A stretch of DNA of 64,000 nt. Origin: Polycladomyces abyssicola. Lineage in GTDB: Bacteria > Bacillota > Bacilli > Thermoactinomycetales > JIR-001. The position numbers and the translations under genes were made by a program. Location of the stretch: positions 1,104,001-1,168,000 of the forward strand of contig NZ_AP024601.1 in the NCBI RefSeq assembly GCF_018326425.1, read 5' to 3'. Below are positions 29,626 through 39,102 of this stretch, in pieces. Each line of letters begins with the position of its first letter. Position 1 is the stretch's first letter. Below the pieces are notes generated by a model, which saw nothing but the letters and a program-made list of their open reading frames with translations, was not told where the DNA came from and made no database searches.

Positions 29626-30516
29626 GTGATGGGCAAACGTCGCCGAATTCGGCCGGAAGACCTCGCGGGATGGGGATTCATCCTGCCGCTGATGGCGGGA
29701 TTGTTGCTGTTTCGGCTGTATCCGTTGGTGGAATCCCTGCGGCTCAGTTTTCATCATACCAACGGGGTGATGGAAACTTGGGCGGGATGGGACAATTACC
29801 GTTACCTGCTGCGGGACGAAGATTTCTGGGAAGCGCTGCGCAACACCCTGATTCTGGGCGGAATCGGCATGGCGATCAGTATCCCCGGTTCATTGGTGCT
29901 GGCGACATGGATTCATTCTGCCCGATGGGGGCGCACCTTTTTCCGTGCAGTGTATTTCCTGCCTAACATCACGTCGATGGTGGCGGTGGCGGTCGTTTTT
30001 CAGTTTCTCTTCTATCCCACCGATCAGGGGTTGGTCAATTATATACTGACAGGGTGGGGACTTCCGGCACAGGGATGGTTTGCCGATCCGGATACATCCA
30101 AGCTGGCGGTCGCACTGATGGGCGTATGGCATGGGATCGGATATTCCATCTTGATCGTGTTGGCGGGTTTGCAGTCGGTCCCTGGCGAATTGTATGAAGC
30201 GGCAGCGATCGATGGTGCCGGACCGTTTCGACGATGGTGGCACGTAACGTTGCCTGGAGTTCGCCCGATTCTTGTTTTTTTGCTGATCACCGGCATGATC
30301 AGCGCCATGAGGCGGTTCAACGATGTATGGATGATCGGCGGCGAGGCGGGTAATCCCGGAGGGAGTTTGTCCACGCTGATGCTGTATATCTATCGTGTCG
30401 GTTTTCACAGCTTTGAGCTGGGTAAGGCTTCAGCCGCCGCGTATTTGCTGTTTGTCGTCGTCTTTTTGCTCACGTTGGCCCATTTTCGCCTGATCCGGTT
30501 TCAACGGCGAGAGTAG
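29626..30516 (+). CDS. Sugar ABC transporter permease, MalF/UgpA type
   Basis: The 296-residue protein has six membrane helices (first GWGFILPLMAGLLLFRLYP) and the permease EAA loop ELYEAAAIDGAGPFRRWWHVTLPGV that contacts the ATPase. It is the first permease of a carbohydrate-type importer whose second permease and binding protein lie about 2 kb downstream. No ATPase gene is nearby; many Bacillota share an MsmX-type ATPase in trans. GTG 29626 or ATG 29629 may be the start, both served by AAGGAGCGG. Confidence 0.9.
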   Translation: MMGKRRRIRPEDLAGWGFILPLMAGLLLFRLYPLVESLRLSFHHTNGVMETWAGWDNYRYLLRDEDFWEALRNTLILGGIGMAISIPGSLVLATWIHSARWGRTFFRAVYFLPNITSMVAVAVVFQFLFYPTDQGLVNYILTGWGLPAQGWFADPDTSKLAVALMGVWHGIGYSILIVLAGLQSVPGELYEAAAIDGAGPFRRWWHVTLPGVRPILVFLLITGMISAMRRFNDVWMIGGEAGNPGGSLSTLMLYIYRVGFHSFELGKASAAAYLLFVVVFLLTLAHFRLIRFQRRE

Positions 30517-30722
30517 AGTGTGTCGTCAACCGGTTCGAAATAAATGAGTGAACAATAATGAAAAAGCCCCCTTTCTGGAGGATAGCATATCAATGAGATT
30601 CTTCTTTGCGCGAACGCCTTCCAAAAAGTTTTTTCTCCGGTGTGATCTAATTCACACTTTTTTCGTGTATCTATAAATATAATAGCTGATTGAATATAGT
30701 AAGAAGCTGAGGAGGATACATC

Positions 30723-31136
30723 ATGGCACAATTTAGAACAGAATGGGGTTTGTTGTTGGGCCGACTTGTTTTGGGGATCGTAATGTTGGCACATGGATTG
30801 CAAAAAATGACGGCACTGGGTCAAGTGGCGCAGATGTTCGCCGGTCAAATGGGATTGCCTGGGCCGTTGGCATATGTCGTGGCTGTGGTGGAGTCCGTAG
30901 CCGGGTTGCTGTTGATCTTGGGATTGTGGGTGGAAATCGCAGCCGCGGCAGTCGGATTGGTGATGGTGGGGGCGATTGCTACAGTCAAATGGAAAGCGGG
31001 CTTCTTCGGTGGATATGAACTGGATCTGGCGTTGTTGGGACTCAGTCTGGTTCTGATGCTGAGCGGCAGCCGGAAATGGGCATTGTCCGGGCTGTGGTCA
31101 AAACAAACGAAATCTAATTCCCCGACTGAGGGTTGA
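30723..31136 (+). CDS. DoxX-family membrane protein
   Basis: The 137-residue product has four hydrophobic helices with DoxX-family features such as LLLGRLVLGIVMLAHGLQKM and an ESVAGLLLILGLW helix. The family is linked to quinone- or thiosulfate-related redox and to stress functions in various bacteria, but the role here is unknown. It has its own GAGGA ribosome site, a TATAAT-like box upstream near 30680 and a terminator downstream, so it is probably an independent unit inserted between parts of the ABC importer. Confidence 0.82.
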   Translation: MAQFRTEWGLLLGRLVLGIVMLAHGLQKMTALGQVAQMFAGQMGLPGPLAYVVAVVESVAGLLLILGLWVEIAAAAVGLVMVGAIATVKWKAGFFGGYELDLALLGLSLVLMLSGSRKWALSGLWSKQTKSNSPTEG

Positions 31137-31235
31137 GGTAGTTTCTGGCACTCATCTTGTCATAAAGATAGGGGAAGCCGGCTCACAGACGCTCAGAGTC
31201 GGAAGCCGACTTCCCGTGCAAATCATCATCAGTCT

Positions 31236-31262
31236 CCGGTTCCTCAAGGAACCGGTTTTTTC
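31236..31262 (+). terminator. Intrinsic terminator after the doxX gene
   Basis: CCGGTTCC-TCAA-GGAACCGG forms an 8-bp perfect stem followed by six T residues. Confidence 0.88.
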
Positions 31263-31264
31263 GT

Positions 31265-32215
31265 TTAACCAGCCACGCGCTTGCTGGTCATGTGGCGCTC
31301 CACAAAATCGAACTGCGCAGGAACCGAATGATAGCCCAAGGCAAATTCGCCTCGTTTGGGATTCCACGCTTTGTAAACGGCAAGGGCTCGTTTCAGGATT
31401 TCCCGGTCTTGGCGGTGGGTCAGCCTGATGATCGGCCAATGGTTGTGATCATATTTCAACCGGGTGGCGACGGATGCATAATTCACCTTGTTCCACACTT
31501 TTCCCTCTGCATACAGTTCATCCAGTACCCGTCCCAGCATCGCGTGGTCGCGATGAACATCCCAAGCGGACATCGTTTTCAGTGTGGCGCCCGGATATCG
31601 ATGGATCCAGTCGAGCATAATCCGTTTCACCGCCGCGTGCGTAAAATGATCGTTGGGTAAATAGTAGATGACCAAATGTGAATACGGTACGCCCAGAGCC
31701 AGAGATGCGCGGATAAATTCTTGAATACGTGATTTTCCAAATGTTTCCAACGTCATATACGGATATCCTTCTGCAGCGGGATTGTGATACCGGTGGTGAA
31801 CTTTACACCATACACGTCGACCCGTTTGGGACGGCCGGACGGACTGTCGATCATACCGCCCGTTGATCACTTCCCGGGAAATAGAATGTTCTCCCGCCGA
31901 CATCAACACCAAATACACCTGTTTGCCTGCTGACAAATCATTTCTGATGGGAACCCCGAAGGTCAGGACTTCGTCGTCAGGATGCGGGTCAAAGTAAATC
32001 ACCGTGTTACTGGAGTTATTTGACATAAAGGCTGCGACCTGTTTGGGAGATGACGATTGTGGCCGGATTGTCCGGGTTATGTGGTGAAGCACAACAGGAT
32101 GGGGCGTGGTCGCACCGAATACAGCATGGGAATTGGAGCAACCCGACAGCAGCAAAGCGAGAACAGTTGCCAGGGTGATGATGACAGAAATCCAGTGTGC
32201 GTTTTTTTTGATCAT
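31265..32215 (-). CDS. PIG-L family deacetylase, lipoprotein
   Basis: The 316-residue product begins with a lipoprotein signal (hydrophobic VIITLATVLALLLSGC), so it should be anchored outside the cell by the Cys. The catalytic PIG-L/LmbE zinc motif PHPDDE follows at about residue 75-80 and a second site HRDH occurs in SAWDVHRDHAML. Family members remove acetyl groups from N-acetylglucosamine-containing substrates. I chose the ATG at 32215 because GGAGAGGGGAAGC precedes it. It is the only minus-strand gene within the ABC importer region, and its substrate is unknown. Confidence 0.85.
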   Translation of the reverse strand: MIKKNAHWISVIITLATVLALLLSGCSNSHAVFGATTPHPVVLHHITRTIRPQSSSPKQVAAFMSNNSSNTVIYFDPHPDDEVLTFGVPIRNDLSAGKQVYLVLMSAGEHSISREVINGRYDRQSVRPSQTGRRVWCKVHHRYHNPAAEGYPYMTLETFGKSRIQEFIRASLALGVPYSHLVIYYLPNDHFTHAAVKRIMLDWIHRYPGATLKTMSAWDVHRDHAMLGRVLDELYAEGKVWNKVNYASVATRLKYDHNHWPIIRLTHRQDREILKRALAVYKAWNPKRGEFALGYHSVPAQFDFVERHMTSKRVAG

Positions 32216-32508
32216 GACGCTTCCCCTCTCCAACAAACGAGCATCTCCCAAATTCACCATAAAAAGAAAATCTTAAAATGAAGTGAGAAATGAAAGATTG
32301 TCACCAAACCGCCAAAGTTGGGGCCCTGAGGGATGCGGCAGGCACATATCCCCGGCGGAAAGTCCATACAATGGACCAGGGCATTCTGGTCAATCCATCG
32401 CCGCACGTTTTCCCATACGCGCGATTCTGTCGCGGGCCATTTTCTCTGTAGTGAAGCAAAGCATTCATCAGACAGCCCTCACCACGTTTATGGAAAGGAG
32501 GGGGGACA

Positions 32509-33345
32509 ATGTTCCGGCAAGCTACTTGGGGTCAATGGTGCATCATGGTATTGCTGTCGATCGGGGCGGTGATCATGTTGATTCCGTTTCTGTGGATGGT
32601 GTCCACCAGCTTGGACGGAAAGGCGATGACGCAGGTACCATTTCCACCGCGTTTGATTCCGGAGGAGCCGACTTGGAATAGCTATGTCATACCGTTTGCC
32701 AATGTACCTCTGGCCCGCTATTTTCTCAATTCCTTTCTCATTGCATTGTGTGAAGTGTCTGTTTCCGTCCTGTCGGCGTTGATGGCAGGTTACGCATTTT
32801 CCCTGCTGCGTTTCCGCGGAGCGAGAGGGTTGTTTTTGTTCGCTCTGGGGACGTTGATGATACCGCCGGAAGTAGCGATGATTCCGTCATTTCTGCTGTT
32901 GAATGAATGGGGGATGACCAATTCGTTGTGGGCTTTTCTTCTCCCCTCATTGGCAGCAGTGATCGGCACGTTTTTGGTCAAGCAGTACATGGATACCCTG
33001 CCCGCGGAACTGCGCGATGCGGCCAAGGTGGACGGCGCATCCGAATGGACCGTTTTTTGGCGCATCTATGTGCCGCTGTCCGGACCGGTGATCGCAACGC
33101 TGGTCATCTTGCAGTTTTTGTGGTCGTGGAATGACGTGTTGTGGCCTTTGTTGATGCTGAGTCACCCGGACTGGTACACCGTGCAGATCGGGGTGGCGAT
33201 GTTCGTACATGACAGCGGTCAGCGGATTTTACCCGCCATTCATATGGCGGTGGCCGTGCTCAGTCTGTTGCCGGTGCTGATCTTGTATTTGCTGCTGCAG
33301 CGGTATGTGGTGCAAAGTATCGCTTATTCCGGGATCAAGCAATGA
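32509..33345 (+). CDS. Sugar ABC transporter permease, MalG/UgpE type
   Basis: The 278-residue protein has six helices and the ABC coupling loop ELRDAAKVDGASEWTVFWRI. It is the second permease of the importer that includes the permease at 29626-30516 and the following binding protein. AAAGGAGGGGGG precedes the ATG. The binding-protein gene follows after 12 bases. Confidence 0.92.
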   Translation: MFRQATWGQWCIMVLLSIGAVIMLIPFLWMVSTSLDGKAMTQVPFPPRLIPEEPTWNSYVIPFANVPLARYFLNSFLIALCEVSVSVLSALMAGYAFSLLRFRGARGLFLFALGTLMIPPEVAMIPSFLLLNEWGMTNSLWAFLLPSLAAVIGTFLVKQYMDTLPAELRDAAKVDGASEWTVFWRIYVPLSGPVIATLVILQFLWSWNDVLWPLLMLSHPDWYTVQIGVAMFVHDSGQRILPAIHMAVAVLSLLPVLILYLLLQRYVVQSIAYSGIKQ

Positions 33346-33357
33346 GGAGGATGCAAG

Positions 33358-34731
33358 GTGAGATGGCGACGTTGGTTTCTCGGTGGTTGGCTTGTTGTGC
33401 TGTTAATTGTGATGACGGCTTGCTCAGGTTCCCAAGACTGGAAAGTAAGCGGAGATCCAGCCCAATTGGAGGGCAAAGTGGTGGTCAACACCATCGACTT
33501 CAAAATCGACGATTATACGGATCCGGTGACAGGAGCCAAAATGCCGGGACTGAAGACAGCCATGAAACCCTTTTTGAAGCAACACCCGCACTTGCAGGTG
33601 GAATTCATCAATATTCCGTGGCAGGATTACAACACCAAACAGCAAACCATGCTAATGAGCGGACAAGCGGATGTGTTCTACCTCCCGCAGTTTCGCGCCT
33701 TTTATGAGCAGGGACTGATTCGCCCGATCGATGACCTGCTCCGGCAAGACACCAGGCTCAAGCTTTCCTCGCGGTATCAGCGGTCGGTTGTGCCGTTGAT
33801 CAAAGACCGTACGGGACGACATACATTGGGCTTGCCGTCCGGGGCATTCTCCCGCCTAATCACGGTGGACAATCAACTGTTCCGTGATTGGGGGGTCGAA
33901 CCGCTGTCGAGCCGTCCCACTCCCGAAGAAGTATTGGCAAAAGCGAAGCGTATGACGGGGAAAAATCCACGAACAGGTGAACAAACATACGGCCTCTACT
34001 GGGACGGCGTTTGGCGTACCTCTACACTGTTGGAAAGCCTCATAAGCTATTACGGGGGAAGAAATGAGGTGGTCACCGGCGATGTTGCCCGGCCACGCAC
34101 GTTGAAGTTCCATTTTCACCATCCCGCCTTTATGAAAAGCGTGCAGTGGATGATGGCGGCTACCCCCTATGTCCATCCTGGATTTTTGGTGAGCCAGGGG
34201 CAGGAAAACCTGTTTACCGACCGGAACCAACATGCGATCGTACTGGAAAACCCCAACATGGAAGTACCGTGGAAACAGTATGTCGGGAAAAAGGATGCTC
34301 GTTTGTTGCATCGCTTCTCTCTGCGCGTCAACTTCAAGGGGCCGGACGGTTTGGGTTCGCCGATCAGCACGACACCTTGGTGCATCTCCGCCAAAACACG
34401 CAATCCCTCGGCGGCGTGGGAAGTGGCCAAATTCCTCTCAGGCCCCCAAATCCAGCAATTCAAATACGAAAACGAAATGGTTCCGCCCAGCGTTCAGCCC
34501 TTCGATTTCCAAAGAAAAGACGATCCCTATGTGCCCGTCTACGTTCAAAATGCCAAAACCAATACCACTACCCCGTGGTTGATGGATATGCCGTACCAAA
34601 AAACGATCCTGGTCCCCTGGGTGAGCAAAGTGCTGTCCCAAGTCCAGCAAGGAAAGCGAGTAGATCTGAACAACGAGATTGATCAACTTCAACAGCGAAT
34701 GGAACAATGGGCCGAGGAACAGGGGAGATAA
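33358..34731 (+). CDS. Extracellular sugar-binding lipoprotein of an ABC importer
   Basis: The 457-residue product has a lipoprotein signal (VVLLIVMTACSGS, lipid on the Cys) and the general fold of family 1 solute-binding proteins, with a QADVFYLPQFRAFYEQGLIRPIDDLL segment that sits in the usual N-lobe position (read in two pieces here for length). It should deliver a carbohydrate to the two permeases. The GTG start follows GAGGAGG. The ligand cannot be predicted. Confidence 0.85.
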   Translation: MRWRRWFLGGWLVVLLIVMTACSGSQDWKVSGDPAQLEGKVVVNTIDFKIDDYTDPVTGAKMPGLKTAMKPFLKQHPHLQVEFINIPWQDYNTKQQTMLMSGQADVFYLPQFRAFYEQGLIRPIDDLLRQDTRLKLSSRYQRSVVPLIKDRTGRHTLGLPSGAFSRLITVDNQLFRDWGVEPLSSRPTPEEVLAKAKRMTGKNPRTGEQTYGLYWDGVWRTSTLLESLISYYGGRNEVVTGDVARPRTLKFHFHHPAFMKSVQWMMAATPYVHPGFLVSQGQENLFTDRNQHAIVLENPNMEVPWKQYVGKKDARLLHRFSLRVNFKGPDGLGSPISTTPWCISAKTRNPSAAWEVAKFLSGPQIQQFKYENEMVPPSVQPFDFQRKDDPYVPVYVQNAKTNTTTPWLMDMPYQKTILVPWVSKVLSQVQQGKRVDLNNEIDQLQQRMEQWAEEQGR

Positions 34732-34889
34732 CAGAACAGTGCAACGAATACTGTAAGGCAAGACTAATGATAAAGTAGTTGAACCAAGGTGGCTTTGGGC
34801 GAGTCGTTTTCCTTCTCGCTCCTGCAACGCAAAACGCTCAAAGGTTGCTCGCAGGAAAACGGAGCTTGTGAACTTTGTCAACAGCCTGG

Positions 34890-34916
34890 CCAAACGGATA
34901 CCGTTTGGTATTTTTC
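34890..34916 (+). terminator. Intrinsic terminator after the ABC importer genes
   Basis: CCAAACGG-AT..-CCGTTTGG forms an 8-bp stem followed by TATTTTT. Confidence 0.65.
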
Positions 34917-34996
34917 TGCAGCTCTTTGGAAGTGACGATAGCGTTCCCATACCGTACAATGGAACCAACACGATCAACTAAAAGAGGCGATATCAT

Positions 34997-35494
34997 ATGC
35001 AACAACAACCTGCCGTACTCTCTATCGTGGGATATTCCAACTCCGGCAAAACCACACTGATCACCCGTCTGATCGAGCGATTGTGCCAACGCGGATGGAA
35101 AGTGGGGACGATTAAGCACCACGGCAAAACGATGGAATGGGACCAGCCAGAAAAGGACACATGGCGTCATCGAGAGGCTGGCGCGGACATCGTGACGATC
35201 ACCGCGTCCAATCAGACGGTGGTGTGTTTCCCGCGGACATTGGAGGTAGAAGAGCTGTTGCCCTTTTACTCTGCGTGCGATCTCGTGCTGGTAGAAGGGT
35301 TCAAACGGGCGGGTTGGCCCAAATGGGTGATCCTTCGCCGGGAGGAAGATCTCCCGCTGTTGCGGGAGCTGCACAACATCCAGGCGGTGGTCAGTTGGTT
35401 TCCGACCGACGACTGTCCGTATCCGCTGTATGCCATCGACGATGTGGACGGAATGGAAGCAGCTTTGGTTCGTTGGTTGAATGAAGAGAAGTGA
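34997..35494 (+). CDS. mobB: Molybdopterin-guanine dinucleotide biosynthesis protein MobB
   Basis: MobB is a GTP-binding protein that assists MobA in attaching GMP to molybdopterin. The 165-residue product has a P-loop GYSNSGKTT near residue 12-20 and the family segments GTIKHHGK and LVLVEGFKRAGWPK. It stands alone here, without mobA, moeA or other molybdenum-cofactor genes. The start ATG follows AAAAGAGGCG. Confidence 0.92.
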   Translation: MQQQPAVLSIVGYSNSGKTTLITRLIERLCQRGWKVGTIKHHGKTMEWDQPEKDTWRHREAGADIVTITASNQTVVCFPRTLEVEELLPFYSACDLVLVEGFKRAGWPKWVILRREEDLPLLRELHNIQAVVSWFPTDDCPYPLYAIDDVDGMEAALVRWLNEEK

Positions 35495-35499
35495 TCCAC

Positions 35500-35529
35500 C
35501 ATCCCTCCCTTGTGGAAGGGATTTTTTTG
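35500..35529 (+). terminator. Intrinsic terminator after mobB
   Basis: ATCCCT and AGGGAT arms with extra CC/GG pairing form a short stem followed by seven T. Confidence 0.65.
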
Positions 35530-35616
35530 CTCTCTCTTTACAAAAAATCAAAAGGTGTTTTTTCGCACCAGACAGAAAATAGATTTCTGAAAACTGAATC
35601 AGGGAGGTATTAGGTA

Positions 35617-36321
35617 GTGAAGCATTTCCGGTGGTGGGTGGGGCTCGTTGTTTTGGCCATTGGCCTGGTAGTAGCGGTACCGCAGGGAGATGCGGCTGGT
35701 CTGGCCGGCTTGTCAGCAGAACAGTGGAAGGACGTGGAACAGGCCAAAGCAAAGACGGAGAGAGAGTTGAGTCAGCCTTCCAAGGTGTTTGATGTCCAAA
35801 AAGTGCGGGAGGAAGCCCCGAATCGGGGGTTGGATTCGAACAAAGTACTTCAGCGTCAGCAGATGGGTGTGATGTCAGGCGCGGTGGGAACCTATGGTGA
35901 CATCCTGGTGACCCTGGACGGTACCAGCTCCGGCTCCTCGGCTTGGGCCGGTGGGCACGCAGGCGTGGTATCGGATGTCCCCGGCTATGTGGTGGAGAGC
36001 TTCGGCAACAAGGGTGACCTGAACGGCGTGCGCCACTGGCCCAACGACTGGGCGACCCGGTACAACCATGTACGGGGGTTATGGGTGTCCGGCGCATATG
36101 ATTCTAACTACGCCTATTCTGCCTCCTATTCCAGAAACCAGATCGGTCTTCCGTACAACTACAACTTTTTCAACATCACCACCACCAGCTCGTTCTATTG
36201 CTCCCAGCTGGTCTGGCGCTCCTGGTACAACCAGGGATGGGACCTCAATGACGGCGGTGCGGTCTGGCCGGTGGACCTGATCGAAAGCCCTTATACCATC
36301 GTCTTTTACAGCCAGGGATGA
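35617..36321 (+). CDS. Secreted NlpC/P60-like (YiiX-type) putative hydrolase
   Basis: The 234-residue product has a signal peptide (VGLVVLAIGLVVAVPQGDAAG) and a domain that resembles permuted papain-fold YiiX/NlpC proteins: a conserved His in AGGHAGVVSD and, in permuted order, a Cys in SSFYCSQLVWRSWY. The order His first and Cys later is the hallmark of the YiiX type. A peptidoglycan- or lipid-directed amidase role in the cell envelope is likely but unproven. GGGAGGT precedes the GTG start. Confidence 0.65.
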   Translation: MKHFRWWVGLVVLAIGLVVAVPQGDAAGLAGLSAEQWKDVEQAKAKTERELSQPSKVFDVQKVREEAPNRGLDSNKVLQRQQMGVMSGAVGTYGDILVTLDGTSSGSSAWAGGHAGVVSDVPGYVVESFGNKGDLNGVRHWPNDWATRYNHVRGLWVSGAYDSNYAYSASYSRNQIGLPYNYNFFNITTTSSFYCSQLVWRSWYNQGWDLNDGGAVWPVDLIESPYTIVFYSQG

Positions 36322-36444
36322 GATCGAAAGCGGTTCATTTTCGGTTCGGACACGACACGGCCAACGCGGTATAGTCAGATGAGAGAAATGCCTTGCAGAT
36401 TCAGCGGAGCGTGTCTCCGCATTTTTGTTGGAGGAGGTAGGTGC

Positions 36445-37452
36445 ATGATCAGCTGGTTTGCCCGGTTCATGCTGATGATCCTGTTGTTGTTGCCAACCTC
36501 CTGTGCTGCGAGCGATCTGGGATTTGATCGGGCGGAGGTAGGTGTGATCTATACCGATGCGCTCCGAAAAGACAGCGAACTGGTTCTGTTTGACCAAGGC
36601 GGAGAGCGTATCGGCAGCCGTCGTTTCAACGAAATGGGCATCTTCCGGATCGTACCGGATGAAAGAGACTGGCTCCTGCCCGTTCGGTTCGGGAAAGGGT
36701 GGATTCGGCTCACCAGGGAGGGAAAGGAGACAAAGGAAAACCCCCGTCAGTTTCCGATTGATGTCCTGTCCAAGCCCGGCATCTTGCTGGCCTCCTACAA
36801 CAGCGGCCTCCATACCAATACACTGGAGATGGAGTTGAAGAAAGAGGGACGTACTTACCGTGTGGAGCTGGACGGTTTCCTCCGCGTCTTGGATGCGGAT
36901 GAACAAAAGGTGTATGTGTTCGCCGATGTGGTGAGAGACAAAAAGTCCCTCTTGTACGTGCTGGATCGGAAAACGGGCAAAGTGGAGCGGGAGATCTCGC
37001 TGGAAACGGGTGAAGCTGACGACATACTCCTGTCTGGCGGCCGGGTTCTGCTGTCATCGAGGAGCGGAGGCGGGCGGATTGCCGTGGTGGATAAGAAGAA
37101 CTGGCAGGTGCGTTACGTGACGCTTCCCTATGCCGAGCCCCAATACCTGCTGCCGGACGGAGACCGAATCCTCGTTACACATGCGGGTGCGGAAGGGCGG
37201 ATCAGCATTCTGGATGCCGCCACTCTCCGGGTCAGGGGGACAGTGCAGCTTCCCCAGCCCATCTACAAAGTGCGTCAGGCGAACGGTAAGCTGTATGTGC
37301 TCACCCAGTTACACTCGCGTGAAAAAGGCGGGGAGATTGGTGTTTATTCGATCAAAGACTGGAAACGGGAGATGCGGTGGGAGTTGCCTGTGGTCCGCGA
37401 TACCCTGGTGCAGGATTTGGAAGTGGTGGGGAGGGGGCATGAGCGAGAGTGA
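36445..37452 (+). CDS. Putative beta-propeller lipoprotein
   Basis: The 335-residue product has a signal sequence with a probable lipobox (LLLLPTSCAAS) and then repeats rich in beta strands and turns, as in YncE- or PQQ-like propellers (KVYVFADVV, LLYVLDRKTGKV, RISILDAATLRVRG). I chose ATG 36445, where GTTGGAGGAGG precedes it, over a longer reading from 36379. No catalytic motif is visible. Function is unknown; it may bind partners at the cell surface. Confidence 0.55.
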   Translation: MISWFARFMLMILLLLPTSCAASDLGFDRAEVGVIYTDALRKDSELVLFDQGGERIGSRRFNEMGIFRIVPDERDWLLPVRFGKGWIRLTREGKETKENPRQFPIDVLSKPGILLASYNSGLHTNTLEMELKKEGRTYRVELDGFLRVLDADEQKVYVFADVVRDKKSLLYVLDRKTGKVEREISLETGEADDILLSGGRVLLSSRSGGGRIAVVDKKNWQVRYVTLPYAEPQYLLPDGDRILVTHAGAEGRISILDAATLRVRGTVQLPQPIYKVRQANGKLYVLTQLHSREKGGEIGVYSIKDWKREMRWELPVVRDTLVQDLEVVGRGHERE

Positions 37453-37556
37453 ACGCTCTGGCGATAGCCAATCAACCTACATCTCAATCCGTTTTCAATC
37501 GCCAAGTGAGTTTGTGCTATGATATGTGGAAGAAATGATAAAAAGGAGGACCAGTC

Positions 37557-38114
37557 ATGGCGCTTACGGAATCCAACATGTTCCCGCTTGGGGCAAAAGC
37601 TCCATCTTTCACCCTGCCCGATGTGGTTTCCGGCAAAAACGTTTCCCTCGACGAATTGAAGTCGGAAATTGCCACCGTGATCATGTTTATCTGTAACCAC
37701 TGCCCTTACGTCAAGCACGTGCAAGATCAACTGGTCAAACTGGCAAACGATTATATCCCCAAAGGTATTTCCTTTATCGCCATTAACGCCAATGACGTGG
37801 AAAAATACCCGGAAGATTCCCCCGAAAAGATGAAAGAAGTCGCCCAAAAACTGGGATATCCGTTTCCTTATCTATTCGACGAAACCCAAGAGGTCGCCAA
37901 AGCTTATCAAGCGGCTTGCACACCGGACTTCTACATCTTTGACAAGGACTTGAAATGTGTTTACCGCGGTCAGTTGGACGATTCCCGTCCCGGCAACGAT
38001 ATCCCCGTCACCGGCGAATCCATTCGCTCTGCTTTGGACAGCTTGCTTCGAAACGAGCCGATCACAGTGAAACAAAAACCCAGTATCGGTTGCAATATCA
38101 AATGGAAAGAATAA
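37557..38114 (+). CDS. Thioredoxin-fold (AhpC/TSA-like) redox protein
   Basis: The 185-residue protein has a thioredoxin fold with the active region FICNHCPYVKHV, in which the first Cys of the NHCPY motif takes the CxxC position and a second Cys lies elsewhere (CTPDFYIFD). It matches the widespread thioredoxin-family proteins with the NHCPYV signature. It is cytosolic, with no signal peptide. An AAAGGAGGACC site precedes the ATG and a strong terminator follows. Confidence 0.85.
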   Translation: MALTESNMFPLGAKAPSFTLPDVVSGKNVSLDELKSEIATVIMFICNHCPYVKHVQDQLVKLANDYIPKGISFIAINANDVEKYPEDSPEKMKEVAQKLGYPFPYLFDETQEVAKAYQAACTPDFYIFDKDLKCVYRGQLDDSRPGNDIPVTGESIRSALDSLLRNEPITVKQKPSIGCNIKWKE

Positions 38115-38123
38115 AGGACACAA

Positions 38124-38150
38124 ACCCAGCGGTTTTCCCGCTGGGTTTGT
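38124..38150 (+). terminator. Intrinsic terminator after the thioredoxin-like gene
   Basis: AAACCCAGCGG-TTTTC-CCGCTGGGTTT forms an 11-bp perfect stem; it has A residues before and T residues after, so it may work on both strands. Confidence 0.85.
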
Positions 38151-38322
38151 ATATGGATTGGAAAAGCAGGGCTTTGACGAACCCACTCCTCGGATTTTCC
38201 AATATGCGTGTCAGGTGATGGTTTTCATGGTTCTTCGAGTACCAAAATCGACGTTCGCAACCTTTCTCCCTACTTCGAAAGAGTTTATGCCCGACAAAAA
38301 TACTGGACACCACAGCGAGCAC

Positions 38323-39102
38323 TTATGGAATTGAAAGCCATGCCCGGTCGTTTCGCCAATCTACTTGAACAGGAATCTCAAAAAAATCCGTTAGAGTAGG
38401 GCCGGTTAAAACACTTTTTGACCTTCCTTTAGTAAATACGCGGCCACGGCGGAGCAATAATGTATGGGTAAAGATGGGAGCGATCTCTTCAATGTGATGG
38501 GTCACAAATAGCATATGGGGGGCGTCCGGTTGTGCTGCCAATTGGCTAATACTGGACAATAGCGCTTCTCTTGAGAGAAAATCAAGTCCGCTGCAGGGCT
38601 CGTCCAAAATCAGCAGTTTTGGGGAAGCCATCAACGCACGGGCGATGAGCAGTTTTTGTTTTTCTCCTTGGGAACAACTTTGATATGAACGATCGATCAA
38701 ATGATCGCACCCTAATTGTTCCATCAGTTGTTGGGCTCGATCATAATCTTCATCGCTTGGTTTCTCGTACAAACCAATCGAAGCATACTTTCCACTGATC
38801 ACCACGTCCTGCGCACGGACGTTACCGTATATTTGTTCTTGCAGAGAAGAACTGACCCACCCAATCGATTTGCGCAGTTCTCTTAAATCTACGTCACCAA
38901 ACCTGTGACCCAACACACAAACACTCCCTTTTGTGGGCCATATGTATCCGTTAATGATATTGAGCAATGTCGTTTTTCCGGATCCATTCAGGCCCAATAT
39001 CGCCCAGTGTTCTCCCTCGCTGACCTGCCAATTGATTTGATGAAGGATGGTTTGATTTTCTCTCTTCCAAGAAACATTGGTCATTTCAATGACAGGCGTC
39101 AA
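38323..39102 (-). CDS. Solitary ABC ATPase, YlmA/ModF-like
   Basis: The 259-residue protein is a single nucleotide-binding domain with Walker A GLNGSGKTT, a variant signature SCSQGEKQK in place of LSGGQ, and Walker B LLILDEPCSGLD. It resembles YlmA-type ATPases, which have no permease partner, and none is adjacent. The TTG at 39102 is chosen because GAGGGAGAG lies seven bases upstream; an in-frame ATG at 39084 is the alternative. It is divergent from hmgA. Confidence 0.8.
   Translation of the reverse strand: MTPVIEMTNVSWKRENQTILHQINWQVSEGEHWAILGLNGSGKTTLLNIINGYIWPTKGSVCVLGHRFGDVDLRELRKSIGWVSSSLQEQIYGNVRAQDVVISGKYASIGLYEKPSDEDYDRAQQLMEQLGCDHLIDRSYQSCSQGEKQKLLIARALMASPKLLILDEPCSGLDFLSREALLSSISQLAAQPDAPHMLFVTHHIEEIAPIFTHTLLLRRGRVFTKGRSKSVLTGPTLTDFFEIPVQVDWRNDRAWLSIP

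Noticed and set aside
34838-36097. Minus-strand reading frame of 419 codons
   Set aside because: It is antisense to mobB and the secreted hydrolase, Pro/Ser/Arg-rich and without a domain.
38208-38399. A 63-codon frame converging with the solitary ABC ATPase gene
   Set aside because: No good ribosome site and no family match; it overlaps the end of a better supported gene.
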